This document shows, one piece after another, positions 10,368 through 20,282 of a DNA stretch of 47,077 bases. A program made the translations under genes and the position numbers. The notes beneath the pieces were generated by a model. The model was given only the letters and a program-made list of their open reading frames with translations. It was not told where the DNA came from and searched no databases. The stretch lies in contig NW_003546306.1 of the NCBI RefSeq assembly GCF_000090795.2, positions 231,927-279,003 on the forward strand. The letters are read 5' to 3'. Positions within the stretch are counted from its first letter, which is position 1. Every line of letters begins with the position of its first letter. This DNA is from Amphimedon queenslandica. Its lineage: Eukaryota; Porifera; Demospongiae; Haplosclerida; Niphatidae.

Positions 10368-11165
10368 CTATTCTTTTGTAATAGGTGGCTTCTCTTTACT
10401 TGACATACATTGCGGGTATTTCTTTTCATCCGTGAAGGGTTGATCCACAGCACAATATACACAGATAGGCGTATATTTTGCAGAGTAGTAGAGCTTTTCA
10501 ATAACATCATAACAATCGTGATCTCGTACATCTACAAATTCATAAGCTTCGGGAAGATCTAAATCTTTCAATGTAGCACCACATGTATACTCATATTCAT
10601 CAAGTACTTGCTGTAAAACTTGGCATTGTCCCTTTGTAAGCTTAAATTTCGAAAAAATTAGACACCACATACTACAATCTGAACATTGAACCATATGTTG
10701 AGTGTTTTCGACATGCTATACAACAGCAAAATAAGGTAATTTCCTTTTTACTCTTGCTTTTGTGGTTGATGCTTTAAATGATGGTCTGTACGTTTCATTT
10801 GCTTGCAATCCAAACACTTCGTTGAATGGTAAATAATGGCCATCTTCATCTGGAATTGGATGAGGAATATGATGAAGTTTTTTAAAGACATCTAGCGGAA
10901 GGCATACTGGAAAACAAATTTTACAATCTGCTTCACCACATTTTAGCACATCAAAAGTGTAATGGCGTGACTGATAACAGTGGCCAATAAATTCTATCAC
11001 CTTTGCATGTTTATCTATTGTTTCCAGACAATAAACACCTTTTTCAGATAATGTGGCATCCAAAGAGATAATAGCTGACCAAAATTCACTTAAATCAGCA
11101 CCAGTTGCAGCTGCAAATGTATGAATGAATTTATCGTGTAGCTTTAAGCGATTGAATATAGAAAA
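10368..11165 (-). pseudogene. DDE-like family gene, C-terminal Cys-rich exon
   Basis: The exon opens near 11165 (RLKLHDKFIHTFAAATGAD). It runs through HCYQSRHYTFDVLKCGEAD, CKICFPVCLPLDVF and HIPHPIPDEDGHYLPF, then passes an in-frame TAG near 10715. It continues in the same frame with VQCSDCSMWCLIFSK, CGATLKDLDL and YTPICVYCA, ending at 10368. Spaced Cys pairs (C-x-x-C-x-x-W-C, then C-x-x-C) suggest one or two zinc-binding modules. The single stop between two well-conserved halves indicates recent inactivation. I do not recognise a named domain. Confidence 0.6.
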
Positions 11166-11204
11166 ATAAGTATTTTAACTAGTGAAAGGCTGTCCTGTAT
11201 TATT

Positions 11205-11597
11205 TACTCATTCCCTGACAATTGATTTCTCAAATTAGTTAAATTATTACATTTAGCAACCTCATCCTCAAATTCTTGAGGCATTTTGGCACGGGCCAAG
11301 CCAACACATTGAAGACACAAGTTAATAATGGCCATTATCCTTTCAACAGGATTCTTTCAAGTATGGTAAGGAGCTGTTCTACCTGCACAAAGATAGTCAA
11401 GGTCAAGCTTCAAAAATTAATAGATCAATGAGAGTTTCACCGATATATATGTTAATCGATGGTCAGGACCTCCATCAGAGTATAAAAAGAGTATTGGCTT
11501 ATAAAATGAATTCACCTTTAAAATGTACAGCTCACATGAGTGCCTTAATGACGTGGAATGTTCAATAAAGCATCTTTCAATATCACATAAACAGAAC
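11205..11597 (-). pseudogene. DDE-like family gene, second and third acidic motif exon
   Basis: An acceptor (TATAG at 11602-11598) precedes the exon. After a frameshift near 11560 the frame reads KPILFLYSDGGPDHRLTYIS, a TAA at 11417-11419, then LKLDLDYLCAGRTAPYH. A TGA at 11357-11359 stands where a Trp is likely. NPVERIMAIINLCLQCVGLA and AKMPQEFEDEVAKC follow. SDGGPDH followed about 43 residues later by NPVER resembles the second Asp and the final Glu of IS630/Tc1-type and other RNase H-fold transposases. The motif reading is direct; the catalytic interpretation is inference. Confidence 0.6.
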
Positions 11598-11889
11598 CTA
11601 TACAAAAAAGTTTAGTATACATACAGCTTTGATAATCAAATAATTAAAATTATTAATATCATTGAAATGCAATGAAAACTAGCAATCACATGCTACCGTA
11701 TAGCCGGTTTTATTCGCTGGGAATATATTTTCGCTTATTTTGGCTTATGGCTAGCACTAGCGAATTTAAAATTAGTAAAACTTTAAATATGCGGAAATTA
11801 GATATACAGTACATCACACGTGTCAACTCATTGCTCTATCTGTGTCAACTTATCTGGCTGGTTATGTCTCTTCTTATTTATCTCAAGCC

Positions 11890-13489
11890 ATTGCCTAAGA
11901 CCCTGCCTTCTCCTGTAACTACAGAAGAAGCTACAGCTGATTGTCTTCCCAATCCAGAAGGAGTGTTGTCAACTTCCGGTACAATGTCTCCAGCAGTGAT
12001 AGAGTCAGCCAATGAATCAGTCCGTGAGGCTAGAAAAGCACAAGCAAACAAGTGAAGAGGACCTTATCACAAGTTGACATCTACATTGAGAGCCAAGATA
12101 GGCAAGTATGCCTGTGATAATGGTATCGCAGCCACTGCTCCATTCTTCACGCATAAACTAGGAAGCCTTGAATGAAAGCACTGTACGAGGACTAAAGAAA
12201 GCCTATTTGTGTGAATTGGGGAAGAAGAAAAGGGCGAGGGAAGAGTTAATTGTTAGTGAACTTAAACCTGCTAAACGTGGGCGACCTTTTCTTCTTGGAG
12301 AGTCAATTGATAACAAGATACAACAGTACTTAACCAAATTAAGAGAATGTGGTAGTGTTGTCAGTACTGCTATTACAATTGCTGGTGCAAAAGGAATTGT
12401 TTTGAAGATAGACAAAACCCAATTAGTTGAAAACGGTGGACATTTGAATCTTACCAGAGCATGGGCCAAGTTTCTATTGACAAGGATGGGCTTTGTTAAA
12501 TGTCGAATTACAACTAAGGCGTCTAAACGAACAGTCGAAGATTTTAATAAAATTAAGGCACAGTTTTTGTTATCTATTAGGACTATGGTACAGATGGAAA
12601 ACATTCACCCAGAAATGATTTTTAATTGGGATCAAACAGGTCAGTAAAAAATTTCATAATGAAGCTTGCATAATTTTTATATTTGTATAATATAGGCATT
12701 CATATCTTACCTGTTTCATCATAGACCATGGAATGTGAAGGAGCGAGAAGGGTACCTGTAATGGGTGCTACCAATAAAAGGCAAATCACAGAATTTTTTT
12801 GCGGAACTGCTTTAGGAGAGTTTCTTCCTATTTAATTGATTTATCCTGGGAAAACCAAGTGTTGTCACCCACAGTACGATTTTCCATTAGACTGGCATAT
12901 CACTCAAAGTCCTAAACATTGGTCAAATGAGGTCACGATGCTAGATTACTTACATGAAATTATAGTACCTTACCTTACAAGAGTTAGAGAATCACTTGGT
13001 GTCAGTCCTGAGCAACCAGCTTTGGCTATTTTCAATCATTTAAAGGGACAGATGACCAGTAAAGTTCTTCAGAGTCTAGAGGCAAACCATATACACTCAG
13101 TTCTTATTCCAGAGAGTTGCACTGATAAATTCCAACCAATGGATGTGTCTGTCAACAAAGCAGCTAAAGCATTTCTACAAAGAGAGTTTCAAAACTGGTA
13201 TGCCAATTCTATAATGACACAAAAAGGGGAATTTTGCCCTCTTAATTTTACGACTGTTGCAATGAAACATATTGGAGCTAAATGGCTACTGAAAATGTTT
13301 GAACACATTTCCAATAACCCTCATCTTGTTGTTAATGGGTTCATTGCTTCAGGGATTACCGAGAATATCAGTGACGCTATTGAAACAGTTCATAAGGATG
13401 ACACAGATATTGTTGAATTGAGCTTAGAAGATCAAGACAAATACGACACTGATTGTGAAGCTACTTTCTCAAGTTTGGAAGAGGATTAA
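11890..13489 (+). pseudogene. Pogo/Tigger-like transposase
   Basis: The N-terminal DNA-binding region reads LRAKIGKYACDNGIAATA, then NESTVRGLKKAYL (HTH). A linker with KRGRPFLLGES follows, then the DDE core: FNWDQTG (first Asp, about 12628), KRQITEFFCGTALGEF, YPGKTKCCHPQYDFP and ALAIFNHLKGQ. CTDKFQPMDVSVNKAAK near the end holds the third acidic site. A 56-bp GT-AG intron (12640-12695) splits the Gly codon of NWDQTG. Damage: TGA at 12056, a +1 shift before 12168, a TAG near 12722 and a TAA near 12833. At 13034-13036 Asn replaces the expected second catalytic Asp. The start codon is uncertain. Confidence 0.88.
12640..12695 (+). other. 56-bp intron in Tigger-like transposase
   Basis: GTCAGT donor after GATCAAACAG and TATAG acceptor before GCATTCAT. 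Removing it restores the WDQTGIH reading, so it is a real spliceosomal intron with the very short length typical of this window. Confidence 0.75.
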
Positions 13490-13667
13490 CAACACTACCA
13501 CAATACATTTGTCACTTAGGAATTGTATTATGTATTAACTGTATTATAATAATTTAATTACTATTGTTCTAAATTTGTTATTATTATTATACACTACAAT
13601 TAAAAATGATAATAGTGGTTATATATCATTGAGTTCAGTCCATACACATAATTGTTATATACATGAG

Positions 13668-14031
13668 TTAAGAATTGTCTAATTCACGTAGGAGCTTCCT
13701 AACTTCCCAAACATGACCCTTGATTTTTAAACAACATGGGATCTCCATCCCTCCCTGAGGAAGGTCTGCTGAATATTGTTATCTGCCTGTAACCTCACAT
13801 TTTATGTTGCCACCTCTAAGAATAAATAAAGAGCTTGCAAGAGATATTTTCTTAGGTAAGTGCCCAACAACATCTCCTTTTATTGTTGCCACAGCATATC
13901 TGTCATGACCATTTGATGACTCTCTCTGGTATGTGAGTTCTTCACCAACTGCTGCTTCCCAATAGTCTTTGAACACATGATAACCTTATACATGATGATC
14001 TTCTTGCTCTCTTCAAACGCAGTGTCGCCAT
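13668..14031 (-). pseudogene. HIRAN-domain accessory gene of Tigger-like element
   Basis: An ATG at 14031 starts MATLRLKRARRSSC. After a one-base shift near 13985 the frame reads YWEAAVGEELTYQRESS, HDRYAVATIKGD, VVGHLPKKIS and GGNIKCEVTGR. One TAA follows, then QYSADLPQGGMEIPC and a charged tail, stopping at 13668. H-D-x-x-A-V and V-G-H-L-P are HIRAN hallmarks. The protein would be about 120 residues, little more than the domain. It converges on the transposase and lies within the same TIRs. HIRAN domains bind DNA or 3' ends, so a role in end recognition or repair of transposition intermediates is conceivable but is inference only. Confidence 0.78.
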
Positions 14032-14274
14032 TTTGTTCGCGTGTTATTTAATTATAATGGATAATAAATAAACTGTCAATGTGTATCCGCGAATTTTTAA
14101 CCCGTGTAATTCAATTTGTTAGAAGTCCTACCTGTGTACGCGAAACATTTTTTCCAGCGAATAAAACGGCTATACAGTATAAATGTAGTTGCAATGGTAC
14201 TGGCATGGTAATTATAATGGCAAATGATGTAACTATTTCTAATCATGCATTTGTAATAATTATAATAAACATAC

Positions 14275-14960
14275 CTGAATACCATGAATCAGAAATATCT
14301 TCAGGCACATTAATAAGAAAAACAACTGATGGAATCAGTGCAAACTTAGAAAAGTCATGATCACCAACAGTCATCAGCTCATGTTCACAAACTGGAACTC
14401 ATCTTCGAAGTTTTGCAGCTGCTATTGGGTATCCTGGCTCTCCAATTTTAATTTTATGTTTATCATCCAAAGACACAAATGCACAGAATTCCCTGACACT
14501 AATAGCATATTCCCTTAAATACCTGTATGATGCAGCAGCATAGTGAGAATCTATGTGCTCTTTTCAAAATTGCCTTTGCTGAACCATAAATTTAATCCTA
14601 AACCTACCAGTCTAATGTAAAGACTTTAAAATAGGATTGTTTGGCCAGAACTGTAGGCGTGTCCATTCCACAGAGGGAATCAGTGTACCTTGGGGGCAGC
14701 GCTGACTGACCTGCTCTACAAAGTCATGGATAGAAATTGCTCGAGATAAATGTACTATTTGAACATGACATCGATCATCAATAGCAGATACTTCTGACAT
14801 AAAACGCTGTGCCTCGTCACAAAATACATCATATTGAGTATGTTGCTTTCCATTTAGCTCTCCTAAATCACTTAAAATATCACAGTTTCCATCTCAATTA
14901 TTTGATTAATTCGTCTATCTACCTCAGTCTGATTTGCATTAGCTGATGCTGACTGATCAC
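14275..14960 (-). pseudogene. DDE-like family gene, first acidic motif exon
   Basis: The exon is bounded by an acceptor (TGCAG, ending at 14961) and a GTATGT donor (14274). One frame runs through it with a small frameshift near 14885. It reads QSASANANQTEVDRRINQII, VSAIDDRCHVQIVHLSRAIS, CPQGTLIPSVEWTRLQFWP and KFMVQQRQF. HYAAASYRYLREYAISVREF, then FVSLDDKHKIKIGEPGYP, and VGDHDFSKFALIPSVV follow. LDDKHK with the following GEPG is the candidate first catalytic Asp. Three in-frame stops (after SLH, after QRQF and after AKLRR) show it is dead. The intron after it received the Tigger-like element. Confidence 0.65.
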
Positions 14961-15006
14961 CTGCATGTACATTAAAAAGAATTAAAATCAGACAAAACAA
15001 TTTTTA

Positions 15007-15480
15007 CTATCTTACCAGTGAGCTTTCATAGAAGCACCATAGTATATAAGGCTTTGTCTTTGGTGATATTCGACCAAATTTACTGAGTAAGGCACTTCTC
15101 ATTGCTCGTGTGTGAAATACTGGTATTTCTTGTTTTGCTTTCTCGACACATTGTTGACTTTGCTCAAAGCAAATTGAATTATCCAAACCATTTGGCACTT
15201 TTCCATAGAAAATGTAGATTTCCAACATTGCCACCAGGATACAAGAAGATTTATAGCTCTATGTCTCTGACCATGATCAGTTGGTGAAAGATCAGAAATG
15301 AATGGACTTCTCAATAGATTCTAAAACAGGAGGAACTGATCTCTCAACTGATGGTTCTATAAGCTTCATATGTAAATTTTCTGACAGTTCTCTTATTGGC
15401 ATAGGGGAACAATGATCAACTTTCATTCTCTTGTTTTTCTGAATGAGATAATCTGTATAGTTAGACAAACTAAGTAGCAA
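15007..15480 (-). pseudogene. DDE-like family gene, N-terminal middle exons
   Basis: Two conceptual exon pieces. 15459-15292 reads KNKRMKVDHCSPMPIREL, then NLHMKLIEPSVERSVPPVL. 15234-15007 reads KAKQEIPVFHTRAMRSALLS, then FGRISPKTKPYILWCFYES. They lie directly upstream of the 14960 exon on the same strand, separated by a frame change near 15250 and a short intron. No domain is recognised. They are assigned to this gene by position and by lack of other features. Confidence 0.45.
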
Positions 15481-15769
15481 TGCCTCAAAGTGAGGTTATA
15501 GTGGAATCCACTCTACTCTATCCCAAAATGAACGTTCCAACAGTGATGTTAACTCAATAGCAGGTCATTCAATACATCAGCTGAAATGTTACGTGTCAGC
15601 CTCTTTCTGTGCTTAGAATGTTCAGGTGTATTGTAGTTAGTAAAAGAAGAAAATATTACTAGTATAAGTCTCGCTCATTGCTGAAAAACATGTTCATGCC
15701 CATCAATATGCCAAAAAATATTTTGTAGGAGAACTATCAACTTTCTTCATTTTGATTTTTCAGACTCAC

Positions 15770-16199
15770 GCAGAGTTACAGTTGATGATGCTAAAAAATT
15801 AAGCAAATTATTAAATAATTCGTCCTTTTTTGTCCTCTCATTTACAGGCTGTAGAACAGATGATATCAAATGAGCTTCTGCATCTTCACTCAGAATACAT
15901 TCACTATTTAAACTAGAAGTGGCAGCACAAGTGACAATATATTTAATATAGTGTCCAAATGAAGTAATAATTGCTACAACTGGCAGATTAATATCTACAT
16001 TGTCAAGCATTCCTTTATCACGACCAATAAATGCTGAGTCAAGTTCACATTGGATATCACTGAGACAAGCTCTTACAGAGTTGGAAAAGAAATCACTAAT
16101 AGTGTCTTCTTTAGGTACATGAAGAATAGTCCAAGGAAGTAGGACTTTAAATGATGATCTAACAGCCACAGTTATATTAACAAGGTGCAGTGAAGACAT
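15770..16199 (-). pseudogene. DDE-like family gene, candidate first exon
   Basis: An ATG at 16199 opens a 143-codon frame (starts MSSLHLVNITVAVRSSFKVL). It is closed by a GTGAGT donor at 15769-15764 and has no internal stop. It contains VPKEDTISDFFSNSVRACL and FIGRDKGMLDNVDINLPV, with no domain I recognise. The sequence upstream of the ATG is pyrimidine-rich on this strand and merges into the ~230-bp tandem array, which may act as promoter or 5' leader. Assignment to the DDE-like gene is by strand and order only. Confidence 0.4.
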
Positions 16200-16254
16200 A
16201 GTGTAATAATTCATACACTGATAAGTGATGGTCACTGATTGAAAAGACCAGAGA

Positions 16255-17100
16255 TAGAGAAATAAAGAAAAAGATAAAGCTTCAACACTTGTGGGAGAGA
16301 GAAAGAGTTTAATTGATAGTGATGAGATGACGAGACTCGTCGATGACACGAGACTGATAAACTTCAAGTGATCAACGATATTATTGACTCCTCAAGAGTG
16401 AGAGGTCTCGTGTACTAATGAGTTGAGTTACAACCGGACACTGATTGGTTGTAAGTGCCGGCTCAAAACAAAAGTCACAAAGAGAGAAGGAAAGAAAAAG
16501 AGAAGAGGGAAGGAGAGTGGGAGGAGAAAGAAAGAGTTTAATTAATAGTGATGAGTTGATGTGACTAGTCGATGACACGAGACTGATAAACTTCAAGTGA
16601 TCAACGATATTAGCGACTCCTCGAGAGTGAGAGGTCTCGTGTACTAATGAGTTGTGAGTTACAACCAGATACTGATTGGTTTTAAGTGCCGGCTGAAAAC
16701 AAAAGTGACAAAGAGAGTAGGAAAGAAAAAGAGGAGAGGGAAGGAGAGTGGGAGGAGAAAGAAAAGATTCAATTAATAGTGATAAGTTGACGTGACTAGT
16801 CGACGACACGAGACTGATAAATTCTGATTGATTAACGATATTAGCGACTCCTCGAGAGTGAGAGGTCTCGTGTACTAATGAGCTGTGAGTTACAACCGGA
16901 TACTGATTGGTTGTAAGTGCCGGCTCAAAACAAAAGTGACAAAGAGAGAAGGAAAGAAAAAGAAGAGAGGGAAGGAGAGTGGGAGGAGAAAGAGTTCAAT
17001 TAATAGTGATGAGTTGACGTGACTAGTCGATGACACGAGATTGATAAATTCCGATTGATCAACGATAGAGGCTTGTCGAGAGTGAGAGGTCTCGTATAAT
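16255..17100. repeat. ~230-bp tandem array, about 3.6 units
   Basis: The marker AGAGGTCTCGTGTACTAATG recurs at 16401, 16630 and 16861 and, cut short, at 17084. That gives spacings of 229, 231 and 223 bp. Each unit contains a GTCGATGACACGAGACTGAT block, a purine-rich GAGAAGGAAAGAAAAAGA block and a GATTGGTTGTAAGTGCCGGC block. The minus-strand open frames crossing it repeat the same Ser/Leu-rich peptide and are not genes. It sits immediately upstream of the minus-strand exon at 16199. Confidence 0.9.
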
Positions 17101-17771
17101 GTTGAGAATATGACAGCAGTCAGAGAGCTAGCAGGATATGTGTAGCCCGGTTGTGCAGCCTGGTGATACAGGCAGAAAAAGCCCAGGAGTAGAAGATATA
17201 GCGATATCAATGACCAAGTCTGGATCATTTGTACTGTCGGTTGTAGATTTCAACGAGCAGACAACAATTTCCACCGATTTCCACTTACACTGTTGACTGT
17301 TCCAACATTGATAGTAGTCTACTATCTATGGTTCAAAGCATGAGGTAGTAGTGTAGTGGACTAGTGGTTAAAATTGAATATAATAAAAATTAATTGAATT
17401 TAACAAAAATTTGAAGCAGCCTCTGCGGGGCAGGAAATGGGAAACTACTAATCTAATTGAAGTAGCCTAAAATATCAGTACAAGTAACACATATCACTCA
17501 GGTGAATTCCAGCAGGCGAGTCCATTGCACCATAGTGCTTCATTGGTACTGCATTTTGTCATTTTTGTGTTCCTTAACTCCTATTGTATATCTTTGTCTT
17601 GCACTGAATCTGCTGATGTATCTTCCTCTCTTTTGTCTTTCTCTCCTCCTAATTGTACATTACACATGTGCATCAAACTTTTGCTCTTTCTCCCTACATA
17701 GAATTGTCTAATAACTTATGTTCTTCATTTTCCCTCTTTCCTGTGTTAGCACTCAGTATTACACATATGTA
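17101..17771. other. No gene recognised
   Basis: Mixed AT-rich sequence. A plus-strand 69-codon hydrophobic frame (17502-17711) has no conserved motif. Confidence 0.4.
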
Positions 17772-17964
17772 CCGTGAAATGTATGCGACCAAAAAATTTC
17801 TGCAAGTCCTGCAATTCTAATTTTTCATGAAATTAAGTTTTGCAAAAAGCTTGCAAACTGTACCACATGGCAATGGAGCTGTGGAAATTTTTGCAATTTT
17901 AATTTTGCAACAGAGCAAAATTTGCAAAATTCACAAACATAATTTTGTCACATATATTTTATGG
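17772..17964. mobile_element. 193-bp Tc1/mariner-type MITE
   Basis: Terminal inverted repeats CCGTGAAATGTATGCGAC and, reversed, CCATAAAATATATGTGAC match at 14 of 18 positions, all differences being transitions. TA flanks both ends (17770-17771 and 17965-17966). The interior is rich in TTGCAAA words. It has no coding capacity and probably depends on a pogo/Tigger-like transposase. Confidence 0.8.
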
Positions 17965-19193
17965 TATATGGTTTGTCAGTTGTCTGTCATTTTCTAATAT
18001 ATTTTGGTACAGTTTCTTGTCACTGTTTGTCAAGGTCCCATCAAATTTACTTGCCATAATTGTTTCTCACAGATTATGCTAACAACTTAATGGTAAAACA
18101 CATTACAGTGCATGTACAAATGTACAGTAAAGGAGAGAGAGTGTGTCCTTTGGTCAGTAATAATTGATGCATCATTTCTTTTACAGGATAATGAAATGAT
18201 AAAAATGCTAAGGAAATTCTAAATTGAACAAGTAAGTGTTTAAACATCAACATCATATGAATAAGATTATTATTCACTTTTAGTGCAGTGAACTACTCAT
18301 AATAAAGAATCAGTTTGTTCAATGGACATTAACGTATTCTTAAAAATAGGAAAGGATGTGTAAAGATTATGCAGTAATGCCATGGTAAGTGGTATTACAT
18401 GTACATGTATTTGAGTTAATGGAATACTGTGTAAATGTAATGATAATTTCACAGGCCTATGTCACTGACTATTTATGAGTGTATAATGTATTTATCATTA
18501 TGTTCCAGATAAACCCTTTAACAATTAATGAAATTGCCTTTTTAGTCCCGATGGCAACGCAGTTAACGTTGCCATTACTGGCAATCATTACTTTTGTAAT
18601 AACAATTCAGTGCTGTACACCTTCCTTTCTTTCCTCTTTTTGTTTCTCTACATCTTTAGTGTTACCATTGTCTTGATGCATCAAGCTAGGAGATACTGAC
18701 GTCATCAATGAGTCTTGCATTCAAGTGAGGTCAATTATACATTTTCCCTATTCAGATTTCTTTCCGTGTTTATAGGCTTGTTGTTTTTCGAAATCAGGAC
18801 ACTACATGAACATGCATTGTCGTTTTTTTGTATTATAATTGTTTTTGTTACAATAATGTTTTTGAAACTGATAATGCGACAGCAGACCATGAACTGATGC
18901 CACGATGCTAGCAAAGCCAATACCTATTAGCTCAATTATAGTACCTGGATAATCTTGAGTATTCTGGTGGGGTCTCTTCATTTGCATATCTGTTACAGCG
19001 CCTCACTGTTGCAGTCCAAAGGGCTAACACAGTCAGTGTCATAAAGTCCCTCTCTGAGCCATCATCCTCTGACTTCCATAACCTTCTTTCCATCTTTTTT
19101 TATACGCATTTTCCCTATTTTTCTCTTCTCTTCTCATCTTTCATTCCTCTCTTATTATTACTATTATCAAGAGAAAAATTTACCATGCTTTGT
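17965..19193. other. No gene recognised
   Basis: AT-rich. Short open frames on both strands near 18480-18990 are hydrophobic and unsupported. A TTC/TCT-rich tract lies at 19070-19150. Confidence 0.4.
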
Positions 19194-19334
19194 TGCAATT
19201 GACCAATCAGATTGCTCAATTTCAGGTTAATATACAAGTTTCCCTGGAGGTTGAATAAGTAGCTCGAAGGTGGAGGATATTACTAAGTAGCCCAAGAAAT
19301 TACTTATTCACCTCCTGTTCCAGAAATGCATTGC

Positions 19335-19695
19335 TGTTGCTAGAGTAAAACTATACAAGAACCGTTCATGTCTGCCGCCCTTTATAAAATCAACCAATGC
19401 AGCAATTGTCTTTTCTAGTATACTGTTGCAAACTACAATGTTTTCTTGCCTTTAACGACTGCAAGTGATCTTTCTTGCTTTCTACAAGATGCAGCATCAT
19501 TTATAAATATTATTTCGGACACATGCATTGGCGTACAAAAGCAATGTGATAGCGTACAGTTTGAAAAAATTTAACAAAATAAAGTGAAACAAAAATTCAC
19601 AAAAATGTATAAACATTTGATGTCGAAACAACAATATTATAGACAAAAAGTTTGCTGTTGCAAACTCCTCGCTTTTCCAGATATCATGTTTTAGA
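19335..19695 (+). repeat. Arm A of a large inverted duplication
   Basis: From GTTGCTAGAGTAAAACTATA to the TTTTCCAGATATCATGTTTT segment, this arm matches the reverse complement of 21268-21640 over its whole length, with an estimated 80 percent identity. It preserves a coding-like frame (SDLSCFLQDAASFINII, then CIGVQKQCDSVQFEK) that parallels the minus-strand frame in arm B, so the ancestral sequence was probably an exon. Arm A is interrupted by a stop after QFEKI. Confidence 0.75.
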
Positions 19696-19895
19696 AGTGG
19701 GTGCGGCTCTCGGTAGGCGGACATATTGAGGGATCACATTTTCTCACTTTGTTCAATTTTAATTATTAATTTTTACTCTAATAATTATGAAAAAAATCAG
19801 TTCCTTAAATCAAGAAATTATTATTAGTGTATAAAAATAATAATGAGTGATGGAGTAAACACAAATACAGAATGAAATAGATCATAATTGAAATT

Positions 19896-20098
19896 TTATT
19901 TTTGCTTCAAGCAAAGTGGACAACTATGATACCAAGACTCCCTCGGTTTTATTTTAACATTAGCATAACTGTAGTGCCACGAGCCAATAGAACAAGTTTC
20001 ATAGTCACAAAATATCATGTTACCGAATTCTTCTCTCTTACAAATACAGTACTGTTCTAACTCTACACAATGAATGTCACCAATTTTTTCAAAACAAA
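19896..20098 (-). pseudogene. PHD-finger exon
   Basis: The frame reads CVELEQYCICKREEFGNMIF, then CDYETCSIGSWHYSYANV and ESWYHSCPLCLKQK, with a stop at 19896. The C-x-C, C-D-x-x-x-C, W-H and C-x-x-C spacing is that of a PHD zinc finger (C4HC3), which reads histone H3 tails. The Cys expected two residues after the WH histidine is Tyr (TAT, one transition from TGT). The finger is therefore probably damaged. It would be the C-terminal exon of a minus-strand gene whose other exons I cannot assign, possibly the 21500-21270 exon. Confidence 0.7.
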
Positions 20099-20282
20099 TC
20101 AGTTACCAGCTGTTGATAGTTTCACAGTGTCCTTCAAACAAGACAGAGCAGGAAAATTACGTACGGTCAAGATTGGTATGAACAAAAATGATAAAAGTGA
20201 AGGTGGGCCAAAGGAGGAATTCGAATTATTAGTACATTATAATTAAATAAAACTAAGTCAATCTTTTTTACTTGATGATGAG

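Larger units (their letters stand above)
11696..14177. mobile_element. Tigger-like (Tc1/mariner-pogo) transposon with accessory gene
   Basis: Both ends share an inverted repeat of roughly 30 bp: CCGTATAGCCGGTTTTATTC at 11696 and, reversed from 14177, CTGTATAGCCGTTTTATTC. The end repeats are flanked by TA at 11694-11695 and 14178-14179. Between them lie a plus-strand pogo/Tigger transposase (to 13489) and a minus-strand HIRAN gene (14031-13668), tail to tail. It inserted into an intron of the minus-strand DDE-like gene, so it is younger than that gene. Confidence 0.85.
10200..16199 (-). mobile_element. DDE-like multi-exon element of unassigned family
   Basis: A minus-strand gene spans 16199 to 10368. 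Its exons together show a putative DDE triad: LDDKHK at about 14465, YSDGGPDHR at about 11475 and NPVERIM at about 11343. A Cys-rich C-terminus follows. Protein style and length (roughly 900-1000 residues when exons are summed) suggest a transposase-derived repeat family. An AT-rich block with a short GC-rich patch at 10205-10270 could be its 3' terminus. No matching terminal repeat was found at the 5' side. The element is old, with stops in most exons, and is interrupted by a Tigger-like insertion at 11696-14177. Confidence 0.5.

Noticed and set aside
12203-12604. 133-codon minus-strand open frame
   Set aside because: Antisense shadow of the pogo/Tigger transposase, whose plus-strand motifs are unmistakable.
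16255-17100. CRISPR-like or satellite array
   Set aside because: Units are ~230 bp and contiguous without spacers in a eukaryotic genome; it is an ordinary tandem repeat.
16381-17228. Long minus-strand open frames (142 and 112 codons) over the ~230-bp tandem array
   Set aside because: The peptides repeat themselves with the DNA period, are Ser/Leu/Phe-rich from a purine/pyrimidine bias and show no conserved motif.
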